The notes: generated from the sequence alone by a model not told the origin. A stretch of 64,000 nucleotides of DNA from Pseudomonas izuensis (GCF_009861505.1 NZ_WTFT01000008.1:55552-119551); one strand, 5' to 3'. Positions 43,341 through 53,084 are shown, counted from the stretch's first letter. Translations and numbers: made by a program.

Positions 43341-44687
43341 TCAGAACACCGACTGAATTTTCAGGCCAGCGACCAGTGCGTTATCCACTTCATCCACACC
43401 GCCCGGGTGAGTGATGTATTGCAGGTTGGGACGCACGGTCAGCCAGTTGGTCACGTGGAAGCCGTAGTTGAGCTCGTAGTTGTACTCGGTCTCACGCAAC
43501 GGGGAGAACAGTGGGTCCTCGTACTCGGTGACACCATTGGCAGCGTTGGTCAGCTCGGCGTTTTTCTTCACGTCATCGTTGACATGGATACGGGCGAAAC
43601 CAATGCCGACGTCATCTTTGGGACGCGCATCGAACGGGCCCTTGTACACAAACATCAGCGACTGGTAGTTGTCGACGATGTTGGTGTCCTTGTCGTGGAA
43701 CGTGGCGTTGGCGGCAACGCTCAGACCGCGGGACTTGTCACCGTTGTGGCTGGTCAGCTGTTGCTGCGCAACGAACCAGTAGCCGTGCTTGCTGTCGTGG
43801 CTGCGAAAGGCGTTGCCGGTGGTGGCCGCATCATTGCCGTTGTCGTCTTTGCGAACGTCGTCGGCGTTGGACGTGCTTTTGTAGTAACCGATACGGTACT
43901 CGCCCGGCAGGTTGCCAGGGTTCGGCAACCACACCAGTTCGACCGGCAAGACGGTGCCATTGGTCCCGCTGCCACTGAGCTTGAAGCCGTTGCCGTGCTC
44001 CAGTTGCGAGGTGTTCTGGTTGTACGCGCCGATCTGCGCATAGAACTCAGGCGAGATGTTGTACTTCACACGGATCGCGGCCTGGCTGACCGGCCAGTTG
44101 TACCAGATGTTGGTCGCCCAGTTACCCACCTGGGAGCCGCAGAACGCCAGGTTCTGGAACTCGCAAGGGAAGGTGTTGAAGTCTTCGCCTTCGCCGAAGT
44201 AACCGGCCTTGACGTCCAGTTTGCCGTCGAGGAACTGGTGCTTGATCCACAGCTGGGTCAGCCGGACCATGTGGCCACGGCCGAAGACTTCCTGGGAGGA
44301 ACTCAAGGTGCCGGCACGCGGATCGCCGACGCGGTCATTGGAGATGTTCTCACCATTACGGTTGGTGAGCTGGATCTTGGCCTGGGTGTTATCCCACCCC
44401 AGCAGCTTTTGCAGGTCCAGCGCCGCGCCCAGGCCAAACTGGTCGGAGTAACGCGCAGTCTTGTCGTTGTTGAAACCGCCGTGAAGGTTGGCGCCCACCT
44501 CACCGACATAGTCCATCTTGATGTCGATACCCTGCTCGATCAGCCGGGTCCGTTCACCACCCCAATCACCGGTCATCCATTCGGAATCGGCGCTAAACGC
44601 ATCAGCCGCGTGCACGCTACCGGCCAGCATCATGGCCGCAACGGCCGATAACTGGCAGATAAGCTGAGCGTTGTTGTTCTTCTTCAT
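43341..44687 (-). CDS. oprB: Carbohydrate-selective outer-membrane porin OprB
   Basis: A 448-residue beta-barrel porin with a signal peptide (cleavage after SVHAADA) and a C-terminal Phe (GLKIQSVF) for barrel insertion. The OprB family appears in SEWMTGDWGGERTRLIEQGI and DMVGEVGANLHGGFN-like sequence. It admits glucose and related sugars. It follows gtsD and shares its strand. Its leader carries AATAACAATAAG (Hfq/Crc-type). Confidence 0.93.
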   Translation of the reverse strand: MKKNNNAQLICQLSAVAAMMLAGSVHAADAFSADSEWMTGDWGGERTRLIEQGIDIKMDYVGEVGANLHGGFNNDKTARYSDQFGLGAALDLQKLLGWDNTQAKIQLTNRNGENISNDRVGDPRAGTLSSSQEVFGRGHMVRLTQLWIKHQFLDGKLDVKAGYFGEGEDFNTFPCEFQNLAFCGSQVGNWATNIWYNWPVSQAAIRVKYNISPEFYAQIGAYNQNTSQLEHGNGFKLSGSGTNGTVLPVELVWLPNPGNLPGEYRIGYYKSTSNADDVRKDDNGNDAATTGNAFRSHDSKHGYWFVAQQQLTSHNGDKSRGLSVAANATFHDKDTNIVDNYQSLMFVYKGPFDARPKDDVGIGFARIHVNDDVKKNAELTNAANGVTEYEDPLFSPLRETEYNYELNYGFHVTNWLTVRPNLQYITHPGGVDEVDNALVAGLKIQSVF

Positions 44688-44702
44688 CCCTACATCCTCG
44701 TC

Positions 44703-44713
44703 TTATTGTTATT
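44703..44713 (-). promoter_or_regulatory. AAnAAnAA motif in oprB leader
   Basis: The minus strand reads AATAACAATAA, two overlapping AAnAAnAA matches, about 16 bases before the oprB start. Confidence 0.55.
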
Positions 44714-44769
44714 AACTGTTTTTATCTAACGCGGTTACATCCCCTGTGGGAGCCCACATTTTTTGATCT

Positions 44770-45930
44770 TCAGCGGCCTTTGAATTGGGCGACGTTGTCA
44801 GCGTGGCTCTCGGCTTTCGGCAGGCCGGCAGCCCCCAGGCGTTCACCGGTCTTGGCATCGAACAGCAGCACTTTCGCCGGATCGAATTGCAGGGTCAGGG
44901 TCTCGCCCACCGCCGGTGCAACGTCGGGCGCCAGGCGGCAGCAGACCTTGGTGTTGTTGAGATTGACGAACACCAGGGTGTCCGGCCCGGTCGGTTCGGT
45001 GACCTGCACCTCGGCGCGGATGGTCGGCAAACCGTTCGCCTCACCGTTGGCCAGGACAATCTGTTCGGGACGCATGCCGAGGATCACTTCGCGGTCTTCA
45101 AGACCGGCGTCCTGCATGCCCAGCGGCAATTCGCAACGGGCCTGGCCACTGTCGAGCAGCGCCAGCAGGCGACCGTCCTTGCGCTGCAAACGCAGCGGGA
45201 TGAAATTCATTGGCGGCGAACCGATGAAGCTCGCCACGAACAGGTTGGCCGGGTTGTTATAGATGTCTTTCGGCGTGCCGAATTGCTGAATGATCCCGTC
45301 CTTCATCACCGCCACCTTGTCGCCCAGGGTCATGGCTTCGATCTGGTCGTGGGTCACATAGACCGTGGTGGTTTTCAAGCGCTGGTGCATCAGCTTCATT
45401 TCGGTACGCATCTCGACCCGCAGCTTGGCGTCGAGGTTGGACAACGGTTCGTCGAACAGATAAATCTTCGGCCGCCGCGCCAACGCACGGCCCATCGCCA
45501 CCCGCTGTTGCTGACCACCGGAGAGCTGGCCGGGTTTGCGGTTGAGCAGGTGTTCGATCTGCAACAGCTTGGCGACGCGAGCGACTTCTTCGTCGATGTC
45601 GGCAGTCGGCATTTTGCGAATCTTCAGGCCGAAGGCGATGTTGTCCCGCACGCTCATGGTGGGGTACAGCGCATAGGACTGGAACACCATGGCGATGTCA
45701 CGATCTTTCGGGCTCATGCCGCTGATGTCGGCGTCATCCACCAGGATCGCGCCGCCGCTGATGGTTTCCAGGCCCGCGATGCAGTTCATCAAGGTGGATT
45801 TGCCGCAACCGGACGGGCCGACCAGGATCAGGAACTCCCCGTCATCGATCTTCAGTTCGATGTTCTTCAGGGTGTCCGGCAAACCGGCACCGTAGGTCTT
45901 GTTGACGTTGCGTAATTCGAGAGTTGCCAT
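44770..45930 (-). CDS. gtsD: Glucose ABC transporter ATP-binding subunit
   Basis: A 386-residue MalK/UgpC-type ATPase. Walker A GPSGCGKST (about 38-46), signature LSGGQQQRVAMGRAL, Walker B KIYLFDEPLSNLD, and a C-terminal TOBE-type regulatory domain. Energises the GtsBC permease. Starts four bases after the gtsC stop. Confidence 0.94.
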   Translation of the reverse strand: MATLELRNVNKTYGAGLPDTLKNIELKIDDGEFLILVGPSGCGKSTLMNCIAGLETISGGAILVDDADISGMSPKDRDIAMVFQSYALYPTMSVRDNIAFGLKIRKMPTADIDEEVARVAKLLQIEHLLNRKPGQLSGGQQQRVAMGRALARRPKIYLFDEPLSNLDAKLRVEMRTEMKLMHQRLKTTTVYVTHDQIEAMTLGDKVAVMKDGIIQQFGTPKDIYNNPANLFVASFIGSPPMNFIPLRLQRKDGRLLALLDSGQARCELPLGMQDAGLEDREVILGMRPEQIVLANGEANGLPTIRAEVQVTEPTGPDTLVFVNLNNTKVCCRLAPDVAPAVGETLTLQFDPAKVLLFDAKTGERLGAAGLPKAESHADNVAQFKGR

Positions 45931-45934
45931 GTTT

Positions 45935-46780
45935 CTACCCCTTGACCGCGCCGGACGTCAGCCCACGCAGGAAATACTTGCCAGCGAATATGTAGACCAA
46001 CAGTGTCGGCAGCCCGGCGATCATCGCGGCGGCCATATCAACGTTGTATTCCTTGGTCCCGGTGCTGGTATTGACCAGGTTGTTCAGGGCCACGGTAATC
46101 GGCTGGGCATCGCCACTGGCGAACACCACGCCGAACAGGAAGTCGTTCCAGATCTGGGTGAACTGCCAGATCAGGCAGACCATCACGATCGGGATCGACA
46201 TCGGCAGCAGGATCTTCCAGAAAATCGTGAAGAAGCCCGCGCCATCCAGGCGTGCAGCCTTGACCAGGGCATCCGGAATGCTCACGTAGTAGTTACGGAA
46301 GAACAGCGTGGTGAACGCCAGGCCGTAGACCACGTGCACCAGCACCAGGCCGCTGGTGGTGTTGGCCAGGCCGAACTTGCCGAGGGTGAACGAGGCTGGC
46401 AGCAGCACGGTCTGGAACGGCAGGAAGCAGCCGAACAGCAACAGACCGAAGAACAGTTGCGAACCGCGGAAGCGCCACATCGACAGCACGTAACCGTTCA
46501 TGGCACCGATGAAGGTCGAGATCAGCACCGCCGGTACGGTAATTTTCACCGAGTTCCAGAAGTAGCCGCCCACCACATCCCAGGCCTTGATCCAGCCAAT
46601 GCCGTCGATCACGGCCGGCCAGCTCAGCAGGTTGCCGGTGCGGATGTCTTCCGGGGATTTGAAGCTGGTCAGCAACATCACCACCAGCGGGATCAGGTAC
46701 ACCGCCGCCGCCAACAACAGGGTTGTGTAAATGGCGATCCGGCTGAAGCTCAGGCCGCGCTTTCCGAATTGATCAGTCAT
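45935..46780 (-). CDS. gtsC: Glucose ABC transporter permease subunit
   Basis: A 281-residue MalG-like inner-membrane permease with about six membrane segments and the EAA-loop-like motif PDALVKAARLDGAGFFTIFW. Overlaps gtsB by 8 bp. Confidence 0.93.
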   Translation of the reverse strand: MTDQFGKRGLSFSRIAIYTTLLLAAAVYLIPLVVMLLTSFKSPEDIRTGNLLSWPAVIDGIGWIKAWDVVGGYFWNSVKITVPAVLISTFIGAMNGYVLSMWRFRGSQLFFGLLLFGCFLPFQTVLLPASFTLGKFGLANTTSGLVLVHVVYGLAFTTLFFRNYYVSIPDALVKAARLDGAGFFTIFWKILLPMSIPIVMVCLIWQFTQIWNDFLFGVVFASGDAQPITVALNNLVNTSTGTKEYNVDMAAAMIAGLPTLLVYIFAGKYFLRGLTSGAVKG

Positions 46781-47681
46781 GGCGTTTGCCTCGCAGCTCG
46801 GAGTACAGGTACGGCACGAGGATGGTCAGCACGGCACCGAGCATCAGCATGGCGCTGGCCGAACCGATGCCCATCTGGCCACGGCTGAAAGTAAAGGAGT
46901 ACATGAACATCGCCGGCAGGTCGGACGAATAACCAGGACCGCCAGCGGTCATCGCCGCCACCAGGTCGAAGCTCTTGATCGCGATGTGCGCAAGGATCAT
47001 GAAGGCACTGAAAAACACCGGGCGCAGGCTCGGCAACACGATCTTCAGGTAAATGGTCGGCAGGCTCGCACCGTCGACTTGCGCGGCACGAATGATCGAC
47101 TGATCGACACCGCGCAGGCCGGCGAGGAACATCGCCATGACAAAGCCGGAGGCTTGCCACACGGCGGCGATCACCAGGCAATACACCACGCGATCCTGAT
47201 CCACCAGCCAGTCGAGACGAAAACCTTCCCAGCCCCAGTCCCGCAGCATCTTGTCCAGACCCAGGCCCGGGTTGAGCAACCATTTCCACGCAGTGCCGGT
47301 GACGATCATCGACAGCGCCATCGGGTACAGGTAGACGGTGCGGATGAAGCCTTCCTTGCGGATGCGCTGGTCCAGCAGCACCGCGAGGAACACCCCCAAC
47401 ACCAGGCTGATGCCGATGAACAGGCCGCCGAACAGCGCGAGGTTCTTGCTCGCGACCCACCAGCGGTCGTTGTCCATCAGGCGCATGTATTGCTGCAGGC
47501 CGACCCACTTGTAGCTCGGCATGAAGCTGGAATTGGTGAAGGACAGAATGAACGTCCAGATGATGTAACCGTAAAAGCCAACCAACACGATCAGCATGCT
47601 CGGCGCCAGTACCAACTTGGGTAACCAGCGTTGCAGCGCATCGAACGGTGAGGCTTTGCTGAAAACCGCCACAGAGCTCAT
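46773..47681 (-). CDS. gtsB: Glucose ABC transporter permease subunit
   Basis: A 302-residue MalF-like inner-membrane permease with six or more membrane segments and the EAA loop DQSIIRAAQVDGASLPTIYL. Partner of GtsC in the transporter. A REP doublet of about 100 bp separates it from gtsA, which may set the expression ratio of binding protein to permease. Confidence 0.93.
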   Translation of the reverse strand: MSSVAVFSKASPFDALQRWLPKLVLAPSMLIVLVGFYGYIIWTFILSFTNSSFMPSYKWVGLQQYMRLMDNDRWWVASKNLALFGGLFIGISLVLGVFLAVLLDQRIRKEGFIRTVYLYPMALSMIVTGTAWKWLLNPGLGLDKMLRDWGWEGFRLDWLVDQDRVVYCLVIAAVWQASGFVMAMFLAGLRGVDQSIIRAAQVDGASLPTIYLKIVLPSLRPVFFSAFMILAHIAIKSFDLVAAMTAGGPGYSSDLPAMFMYSFTFSRGQMGIGSASAMLMLGAVLTILVPYLYSELRGKRHD

Positions 47682-47724
47682 CGGGATAATCCAGGTTTAG
47701 AGGAGTGAAACTGGCACGGTGCTC

Positions 47725-47822
47725 CCTTGTGGGAGCAAAGCTTGCTCGCGATAGCGGTGTAACTGTCGACATCTGTGTTGAATGTCAGTCAGCCATCGCG
47801 GGCAAGCCTTGCTCCCACAGGG
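47725..47822. repeat. REP doublet between gtsA and gtsB
   Basis: Inverted TGTGGGAGCAAAGCTTGCTC and complement inside the gts operon. REP elements in such positions stabilise upstream mRNA. Confidence 0.88.
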
Positions 47823-47840
47823 ATGCGGCGGTGTCAGGGA

Positions 47841-49139
47841 TTACTGGGCCGCTTTGACCGCCGACGCCAGTTGGGCACTGGCCTTGGCCGGATCAGCGTC
47901 CTTGTCGTTCATGAAGTTGGTGACCACGTCGAAGATCGCGCCCTGCACGGCCAGGGAGGTGGCCATGTTGTGCGCCATGCTCGGTTGCAGGCCGCCGGTC
48001 TTGTCGTCCGCGATGAAGTCCTTCGCCGACTTCTGGGCACACTCGTCGAAACCGAGCTTGTCCATTTCGTTCAGCATGTCGTTACGCACAGGGATCGAAC
48101 CCTTGTTCATGCTGAAGACTTTCTGGAAGTCGGTACCCAATGCGACCTTGGCCAGGTCTTGCTGGGCAGCGATGTCACCCTTGCGATCGGCCTTGAGCTT
48201 GAACACCGCCAGGGAGTCGATGTTGTAGGTAAAGGCTTTTTCGGTGCCCGGGAACGGCACGCACTCGTAGTCCTTGCCGGCGACTTTCTTCGCGGCGGTC
48301 CATTCGCTTTTCGCCCAGTCGCCCATCATCTGCATGCCGGCCTTGCCGTTGATGACGTCGGCGGCGGCGATGTTCCAGTCACGACCGGCGCGGTTCGGGT
48401 CCATGTAGCCGGTGATCTTTTTCAGCTCGGCGAACGACTTGGTCATCTCCGGGCCGGACAGGGTTTTCTGGTCCAGGTCGACCAAGGCTTTCTTGTAACC
48501 GTCGGCACCCATTACCGAGAGCACCACGTCTTCAAACACGGTGCTGTCCTGCCAAGGCTGACCGCCGTGGGCGAGCGCGATGAAGCCGGCGGCCTTGAGC
48601 TTGTCGCCAGCGGCATAGAACTCTTCGAGGGTAGTCGGGGCTTTTTCGATCCCGGCTTTCTTGAACACCTCAGGGTTGATCCACAGCCAGTTGACGCGGT
48701 GGATGTTCACCGGCACGGCCACGTAATCGCCTTCATATTTCACGGTGTCGGAGACTTTCTTCGACAGCAGGCCATCCCAGTTTTCCGCCTTGGAAACGTC
48801 TTTCAACGCGTCGGTGCTGAGCAGACCGGTGCTGCCCCACTCCTGGATGTCCGGGCCCTTGATCTGGGCAACGCCCGGCGGGTTGCCGGCGACGGCGCGG
48901 CTCTTGAGAACGGTCATGGCCGTGGAACCGCCACCACCGGCGACTGCGCCGTCCTTCCAGGTGAAGCCGTCTTTTTCGACTTGAGCCTTGAGGACATCGA
49001 CCGCTGCCTTTTCACCACCGGACGTCCACCAGTGAACGACTTCAACGGAACCTTTGGATTCGGCAGCGAGGACACTGAGGGGGAGCGCAGACAGGGAAGC
49101 GAGAGAAATGACAGTAGCGAGGCGAGAAATCGCATTCAT
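47841..49139 (-). CDS. gtsA: Periplasmic glucose-binding protein
   Basis: A 432-residue cluster-B solute-binding protein with a signal peptide ([20 protein letters not shown] ... AAES). Features [20 protein letters not shown] and [20 protein letters not shown] match the Pseudomonas glucose/mannose-binding protein. First gene of gtsABCD-oprB. Upstream are the bipartite element at 49224-49251 and an AACAACAA motif at 49155-49162. Confidence 0.95.
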   Translation of the reverse strand: MNAISRLATVISLASLSALPLSVLAAESKGSVEVVHWWTSGGEKAAVDVLKAQVEKDGFTWKDGAVAGGGGSTAMTVLKSRAVAGNPPGVAQIKGPDIQEWGSTGLLSTDALKDVSKAENWDGLLSKKVSDTVKYEGDYVAVPVNIHRVNWLWINPEVFKKAGIEKAPTTLEEFYAAGDKLKAAGFIALAHGGQPWQDSTVFEDVVLSVMGADGYKKALVDLDQKTLSGPEMTKSFAELKKITGYMDPNRAGRDWNIAAADVINGKAGMQMMGDWAKSEWTAAKKVAGKDYECVPFPGTEKAFTYNIDSLAVFKLKADRKGDIAAQQDLAKVALGTDFQKVFSMNKGSIPVRNDMLNEMDKLGFDECAQKSAKDFIADDKTGGLQPSMAHNMATSLAVQGAIFDVVTNFMNDKDADPAKASAQLASAVKAAQ

Positions 49140-49154
49140 CTAGGAGCACCTTTC

Positions 49155-49162
49155 TTGTTGTT
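49155..49162 (-). promoter_or_regulatory. AAnAAnAA motif in gtsA leader
   Basis: The minus strand reads AACAACAA 16 bases before the gtsA ATG and next to the AGGTGCTCC ribosome region. Confidence 0.6.
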
Positions 49163-49223
49163 ATGCATGCAAGTCTGTTGCTTGCGCTGCATAGGATTTT
49201 AAACAGGCGCCAACCCTTGGCAG

Positions 49224-49261
49224 GTAACGAAGGGACGCGCGAATGTCACCATATGGTTACA
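49224..49261. promoter_or_regulatory. Bipartite regulatory element upstream of gtsA
   Basis: GTAACGAAGGG, 8 bases, ATGTCACCA (49224-49251), overlapped by the dyad TGTCAC-CATATG-GTTACA (49244-49261). The same element with the same spacing precedes the epimerase gene. GltR is the natural candidate to bind it; this is inference. Confidence 0.6.
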
Positions 49262-50516
49262 CAGGAGCGCTCTGGGACAACGCTGCCAGAGCACTGGCCA
49301 TGCTCGGCGCCAATGGCAGGCGCGGGATCAACAGGGCTTGCCAGGCGTGATAAAGATCCGGTTTGCCCGCCCATATATCGGCACTCGGGCGGTTCAACGG
49401 ATCGAGTTCGTGGTGCCAGCTACCCTCGCAGCGGTCGATGAAATGACGGTCACAGAACTCCCAGAATAGTCGGTACCAGTGTTCGTATTGCGCATCGCCG
49501 GTGCGCTTGAGCAAGGCACTGGCAGCGGCGCTCGCTTCGCAATGAGTCCAGTGCAGGCGGTGGCGAACCACGGCGCGATTGTCCCAGTCGAGGGTGTAGA
49601 CAATGCCCGGCGCACCATCGACGTCCCAGCCATGCAGGCAGTTTTGCTCGAAGAGTTTTTGCGCATCGGTGGCCAGCCAGCCCGGTGTGAGCATCCCGAC
49701 TCGCACTCGCGCCGCTTCGAGGTGCAACAACAGCCGTGCCCATTCGAAACCGTGCCCAGGCGTGGTGCCGTACGGGCGAAAACCGTCGGCCGGGTTGTCG
49801 CGGTTGTATTCACGCAACGGCTGCCATTCGCGGTCGAAATGCTCGATCACCAGGTAGCCGTTGGGGGCCGCATGACCATGAATCACCCGTTCAACGATGC
49901 GCTGGGCCCGGCACAGCCAGCGCTTGTCGTCGGTGACATCGGCCAGTGCGAGAAAGGCTTCGGTGGCGTGCATGTTGCTATTGGCACCGCGATAGACTTC
50001 CTCTGCTGTCCAGTCACGGTTGAAGGACTCGCGCATCGCGCCCTCCTCCTCGCTCCAGAAATAACTGTCGATGATGTCGATGGCATCATCGAGCAAGGCT
50101 TGCGCGCCGGGACGTTGTGCGACCAGTGCGGAACTGGCGGCCAGCGCCACGAAGGCATGCAGGTAGGCGTTCTTGCCGGTATTGCCGTCACGGTGTTCGG
50201 CGACGGCGAACCAGCCACCGTGCAGCGCATCGCGCAACGGCCCGCGCAGGGCCTGGATGCCGTGATCCACCAGCTCGGCGAACCCCGGCAGGCCCTGGAT
50301 GTGGGCCAAGGCGAAGCTGTGGGTCATGCGCGCGGTGTTCATGGTTTCGGCTTGCGCATCGGCCGGCAAACGACCTCGTTCGTCGAGATTGCCGAAGCCT
50401 TCAGGCAGCTTCGAAGCCTTGGCAAACGCCAGCAGGCGAATTCCTTCGGCGGCGAGCCATTGCTGATGGGCGGGTGCATTCAGCCAACTGCTGAAGGCGG
50501 GTTGGAAGGTGTGCAT
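49257..50516 (-). CDS. AGE-family sugar epimerase/isomerase
   Basis: A 419-residue (alpha/alpha)6-barrel protein of the N-acylglucosamine 2-epimerase / mannose isomerase group. Recognisable are NSNMHATEAFLALADVTDDK and GTTPGHGFEWARLLLHLEAA with the catalytic histidines. It probably interconverts mannose or glucose and fructose. The gene ends within the regulatory element of gtsA and has its own copy of that element upstream, implying co-regulation with glucose uptake. Confidence 0.88.
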   Translation of the reverse strand: MHTFQPAFSSWLNAPAHQQWLAAEGIRLLAFAKASKLPEGFGNLDERGRLPADAQAETMNTARMTHSFALAHIQGLPGFAELVDHGIQALRGPLRDALHGGWFAVAEHRDGNTGKNAYLHAFVALAASSALVAQRPGAQALLDDAIDIIDSYFWSEEEGAMRESFNRDWTAEEVYRGANSNMHATEAFLALADVTDDKRWLCRAQRIVERVIHGHAAPNGYLVIEHFDREWQPLREYNRDNPADGFRPYGTTPGHGFEWARLLLHLEAARVRVGMLTPGWLATDAQKLFEQNCLHGWDVDGAPGIVYTLDWDNRAVVRHRLHWTHCEASAAASALLKRTGDAQYEHWYRLFWEFCDRHFIDRCEGSWHHELDPLNRPSADIWAGKPDLYHAWQALLIPRLPLAPSMASALAALSQSAPV

Positions 50517-50528
50517 GGGGGGCCTTTT

Positions 50529-50536
50529 TTGTTGTT
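50529..50536 (-). promoter_or_regulatory. AAnAAnAA motif in epimerase leader
   Basis: The minus strand reads AACAACAA followed by an A-run and AAGG, overlapping the likely ribosome site of the epimerase gene. Confidence 0.6.
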
Positions 50537-50576
50537 ATGACTGAGGGGAGTCTAAACAACGGGCCGGGGCGGGCTT

Positions 50577-50614
50577 GTAACGAAGGGGGCGAGTTATGTC
50601 ACCAACTTGTGACA
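50577..50614. promoter_or_regulatory. Bipartite regulatory element upstream of epimerase gene
   Basis: GTAACGAAGGG, 8 bases, ATGTCACCA (50577-50604), overlapped by a perfect-arm dyad TGTCAC-CAACTT-GTGACA (50597-50614). Same layout as at gtsA. Confidence 0.6.
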
Positions 50615-50646
50615 ATCGCCTTGAGGAGTGTGTCGGCTGGTCTGAC

Positions 50647-50716
50647 GCCATCGCGAGCAAGCTTTGCTCCTACAGGTAAGCGCGCACAACTGTGGGAGCA
50701 AAGCTTGCTCGCGATG
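50647..50716. repeat. REP doublet
   Basis: Inverted TCGCGAGCAAGCTTTGCTCC units between gtrS and the epimerase gene. Confidence 0.9.
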
Positions 50717-50734
50717 AACGATAACGCGGTATCG

Positions 50735-52204
50735 CTATTCAATACTGCGGGGCAACTGCAACGTCACCCGCAACCCACCCTCACGCAAATTCTGCAAACT
50801 CACTTCCCCCCCATGGCTATGGGCAATGTTCCGGGCGATCCCCAGCCCCAACCCATACCCCTGTTGCTGCCCGGCCAGACGGAAGTGTGGCTCGAACACC
50901 TGCTCCAGCCGCTGCTCGGGAACCCCCGGCCCTTCGTCGTCGACATGCAGCACGAACGCACTGTCGTCGTCATCGATGTGCAGGTGCGCGTTCTGTCCGT
51001 ATTTCAAGGCGTTGTCGATCAGGTTGCCGATGCAACGCTTGAGCGCCAGCGGCTTGCCCGGATAAGCCGCCAGTGCCCGCCCCTGCTGGGTCACGCGGCC
51101 GTTGCCGTTCGGTGCCAGATAAGGTTCCACCAGACAATGGAGTACATGATTGAGATCCACCGGCTCGATGTTTTCGTGGATATCGGTGTCTTTCACGCAT
51201 TGCAGCGCGCCTTTGACCAGCAACTCCAATTCGTCCAGATCACGGCCGAACTTGGCTTGCAGTTTTTCGTCTTCGAGCAATTCGACCCGCAGCCGCAACC
51301 GGGTGATCGGCGTGCGCAGGTCATGGGAAATCGCACTGAACAACTGGCTGCGCTCGGTCAGGTAGCGGCTGATGCGCTCGCGCATGGTGTTGAAGGCACG
51401 GCCGACTTCGACCACTTCACTGCCGCCGCCCTCGGCTACCGGCTCGACGTCGGCGCCCAGCGACAGGTCCCGCGCCGCCCGCGCCAGACGCTTGAGCGGA
51501 CGGCTCTGCCAATGCACCAACAGGCCAATGAACAACAGCAGAAAGCCGCTGGTGAGCACGATGAACCACACCTGTTGCGCCGGCAGGCCTTGTTCTTCAA
51601 GACTGGTGTAGGGTTCGGGCAACAACGAGGCGATGTACAGCCATTCGCCGGGCGCCATCTGGATCTGCGTCACCAGCACCGGCGGGTTCACCGGTTCCAG
51701 CGTCAACGCGTAGTGCGCCCAGGAACGTGGCAGTTCGTCGAGTTTCAGGCCGCCATTGAAGATCCGCAGGTCTTCGGGACTGACAAAGGTCACCGAGATA
51801 TCGGTGTCCTGGCCCAGGGATTGACGCAACACTTCATCCACCGCTTTGATCACCGCCGCCTTGCGCGGCGTGATCGGCAAGACTTCCATGCCCAGTGGTT
51901 TGTCGTTGAGCGTAACCACGAACCGCGTGCCGCCCATGCTGCGCAACTGATCGAGCACCAATGGCCGGAATGCCACCGGCAACGAACGGAAGTAGCTGAC
52001 ACTGGCGGTCATCGAATGGGCGAGGCTGCGGGCGCTAGTGACCAGGCCTTCAAGCTGCGTGGCGCGCAATTGCGACACCCAGATCACGCTCGACAACGCC
52101 TGGGCGAACAACACTGCCAGCAGGGTCAGCAGCAACATGCGCCCGAGCAGCGAGCGCGGCACCGGCACCCGTCGAGTCAGTTTGCGCAGGGACTCAGTGA
52201 CCAT
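50735..52204 (-). CDS. gtrS: Sensor histidine kinase GtrS (GltS) of glucose response
   Basis: A 489-residue membrane kinase. An N-terminal membrane segment (LLGRMLLLTLLAVLFAQALS), a periplasmic sensor loop, a second membrane segment (WFIVLTSGFLLLFIGLLVHW), HAMP, HisKA with the phospho-His in FSAISHDLRTPITRL, and an HATPase domain (DDEGPGVPEQRLEQVFEPHF). It senses 2-ketogluconate or 6-phosphogluconate in P. aeruginosa as remembered. The ATG overlaps the gltR stop. Confidence 0.92.
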   Translation of the reverse strand: MVTESLRKLTRRVPVPRSLLGRMLLLTLLAVLFAQALSSVIWVSQLRATQLEGLVTSARSLAHSMTASVSYFRSLPVAFRPLVLDQLRSMGGTRFVVTLNDKPLGMEVLPITPRKAAVIKAVDEVLRQSLGQDTDISVTFVSPEDLRIFNGGLKLDELPRSWAHYALTLEPVNPPVLVTQIQMAPGEWLYIASLLPEPYTSLEEQGLPAQQVWFIVLTSGFLLLFIGLLVHWQSRPLKRLARAARDLSLGADVEPVAEGGGSEVVEVGRAFNTMRERISRYLTERSQLFSAISHDLRTPITRLRLRVELLEDEKLQAKFGRDLDELELLVKGALQCVKDTDIHENIEPVDLNHVLHCLVEPYLAPNGNGRVTQQGRALAAYPGKPLALKRCIGNLIDNALKYGQNAHLHIDDDDSAFVLHVDDEGPGVPEQRLEQVFEPHFRLAGQQQGYGLGLGIARNIAHSHGGEVSLQNLREGGLRVTLQLPRSIE

Positions 52205-52925
52205 TGCTGGCAATCACATTGGCGGCCAATTGGTAACCGCTGCCACGCACGGTGCGAATCAGCCGCGGCGGTTTTTCCGTATCGCGCAGGCGCTGGCGCA
52301 GGCGACTGACGGCCATGTCGACGATGCGATCGAGCGGCATCAGTTCACGGCCCCGGGTGGCGTTGCCGATGGTGTCACGATCGAGGATTTCCTGGGGATG
52401 ATCGAGGAACAGTTTCAACAAGGCGAAATCGGCGCCGGACAGAATCACCTCTTCGCCATCGATGTGAAACAACCGGTGGCTGACCATGTCCAGCCGCCAG
52501 TCATCGAAAGCCAGCACTTCACCGCCGTTGCGCTCCTGGCCGAACTGGGCCCGGCGCAACAGGGCTTTGATGCGTGCCTGCAATTCACGGGGGCTGAAGG
52601 GTTTGCCCAGGTAATCGTCAGCACCCAGCTCCAGACCGATAACCCGGTCGGCCTCGTCGGAGCTGGCGGTGAGCATGATGATCGGCACCTGCGCTCGCTT
52701 GGGGTGCTGGCGAATCCAGCGACACAGACTGAAACCGTCCTCGTCCGGCAGCATCACGTCGAGGATCACCAGGTCGCTCGGCTGATCGTTCAACGCCTGC
52801 CGAAACCCGGCGCCATCGGGTGTGGTGCGGACCAGGAAACCGGCGCGGGTCAGGTAGGTGTCCAGCAACTCGCGTATCTCTTGATCGTCATCGACCAACA
52901 ATATCGACTTGTTGACTGAGCTCAC
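52194..52925 (-). CDS. gltR: Response regulator GltR, OmpR family
   Basis: A 243-residue response regulator. Receiver domain with phospho-acceptor Asp in LVILDVMLPDEDG and the Lys of the active site, then an OmpR-type winged helix (GRELMPLDRIVDMAVSRLRQ, LIRTVRGSGYQLA). It starts with GTG, fixed by AAGGA eight bases upstream. GltR controls glucose uptake genes (gts, oprB). Its leader contains AACAACAAGGA. Confidence 0.93.
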   Translation of the reverse strand: MSSVNKSILLVDDDQEIRELLDTYLTRAGFLVRTTPDGAGFRQALNDQPSDLVILDVMLPDEDGFSLCRWIRQHPKRAQVPIIMLTASSDEADRVIGLELGADDYLGKPFSPRELQARIKALLRRAQFGQERNGGEVLAFDDWRLDMVSHRLFHIDGEEVILSGADFALLKLFLDHPQEILDRDTIGNATRGRELMPLDRIVDMAVSRLRQRLRDTEKPPRLIRTVRGSGYQLAANVIASNGH

Positions 52926-52937
52926 GGGGCGGCGTCC

Positions 52938-52945
52938 TTGTTGTT
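52938..52945 (-). promoter_or_regulatory. AAnAAnAA motif at gltR ribosome site
   Basis: The minus strand reads AACAACAA directly joined to GGA of the gltR Shine-Dalgarno sequence, an ideal location for Hfq/Crc translational repression. Confidence 0.6.
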
Positions 52946-53000
52946 GGAATTGGGCGGATTATGCCTGATGGAGCGTAAATCTATGTTGTCTGTTCCGGCC

Positions 53001-53070
53001 CCATCGCGAGCAAGCTTTGCTCCCACAGGTTTCGCTGCAGCCCCTGTGGGAGCAATGCTTGCTCGCGATG
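53001..53070. repeat. REP doublet
   Basis: Inverted ATCGCGAGCAAGCTTTGCTC and complement between glk and gltR. Confidence 0.9.
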
Positions 53071-53084
53071 AAGGCAACTCGGTC

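Noticed and set aside
50537..52309. 590-codon open frame antisense to gtrS
   Set aside because: Composition (Gln, His, Arg-rich) and overlap with the complete kinase gene show it is a shadow.
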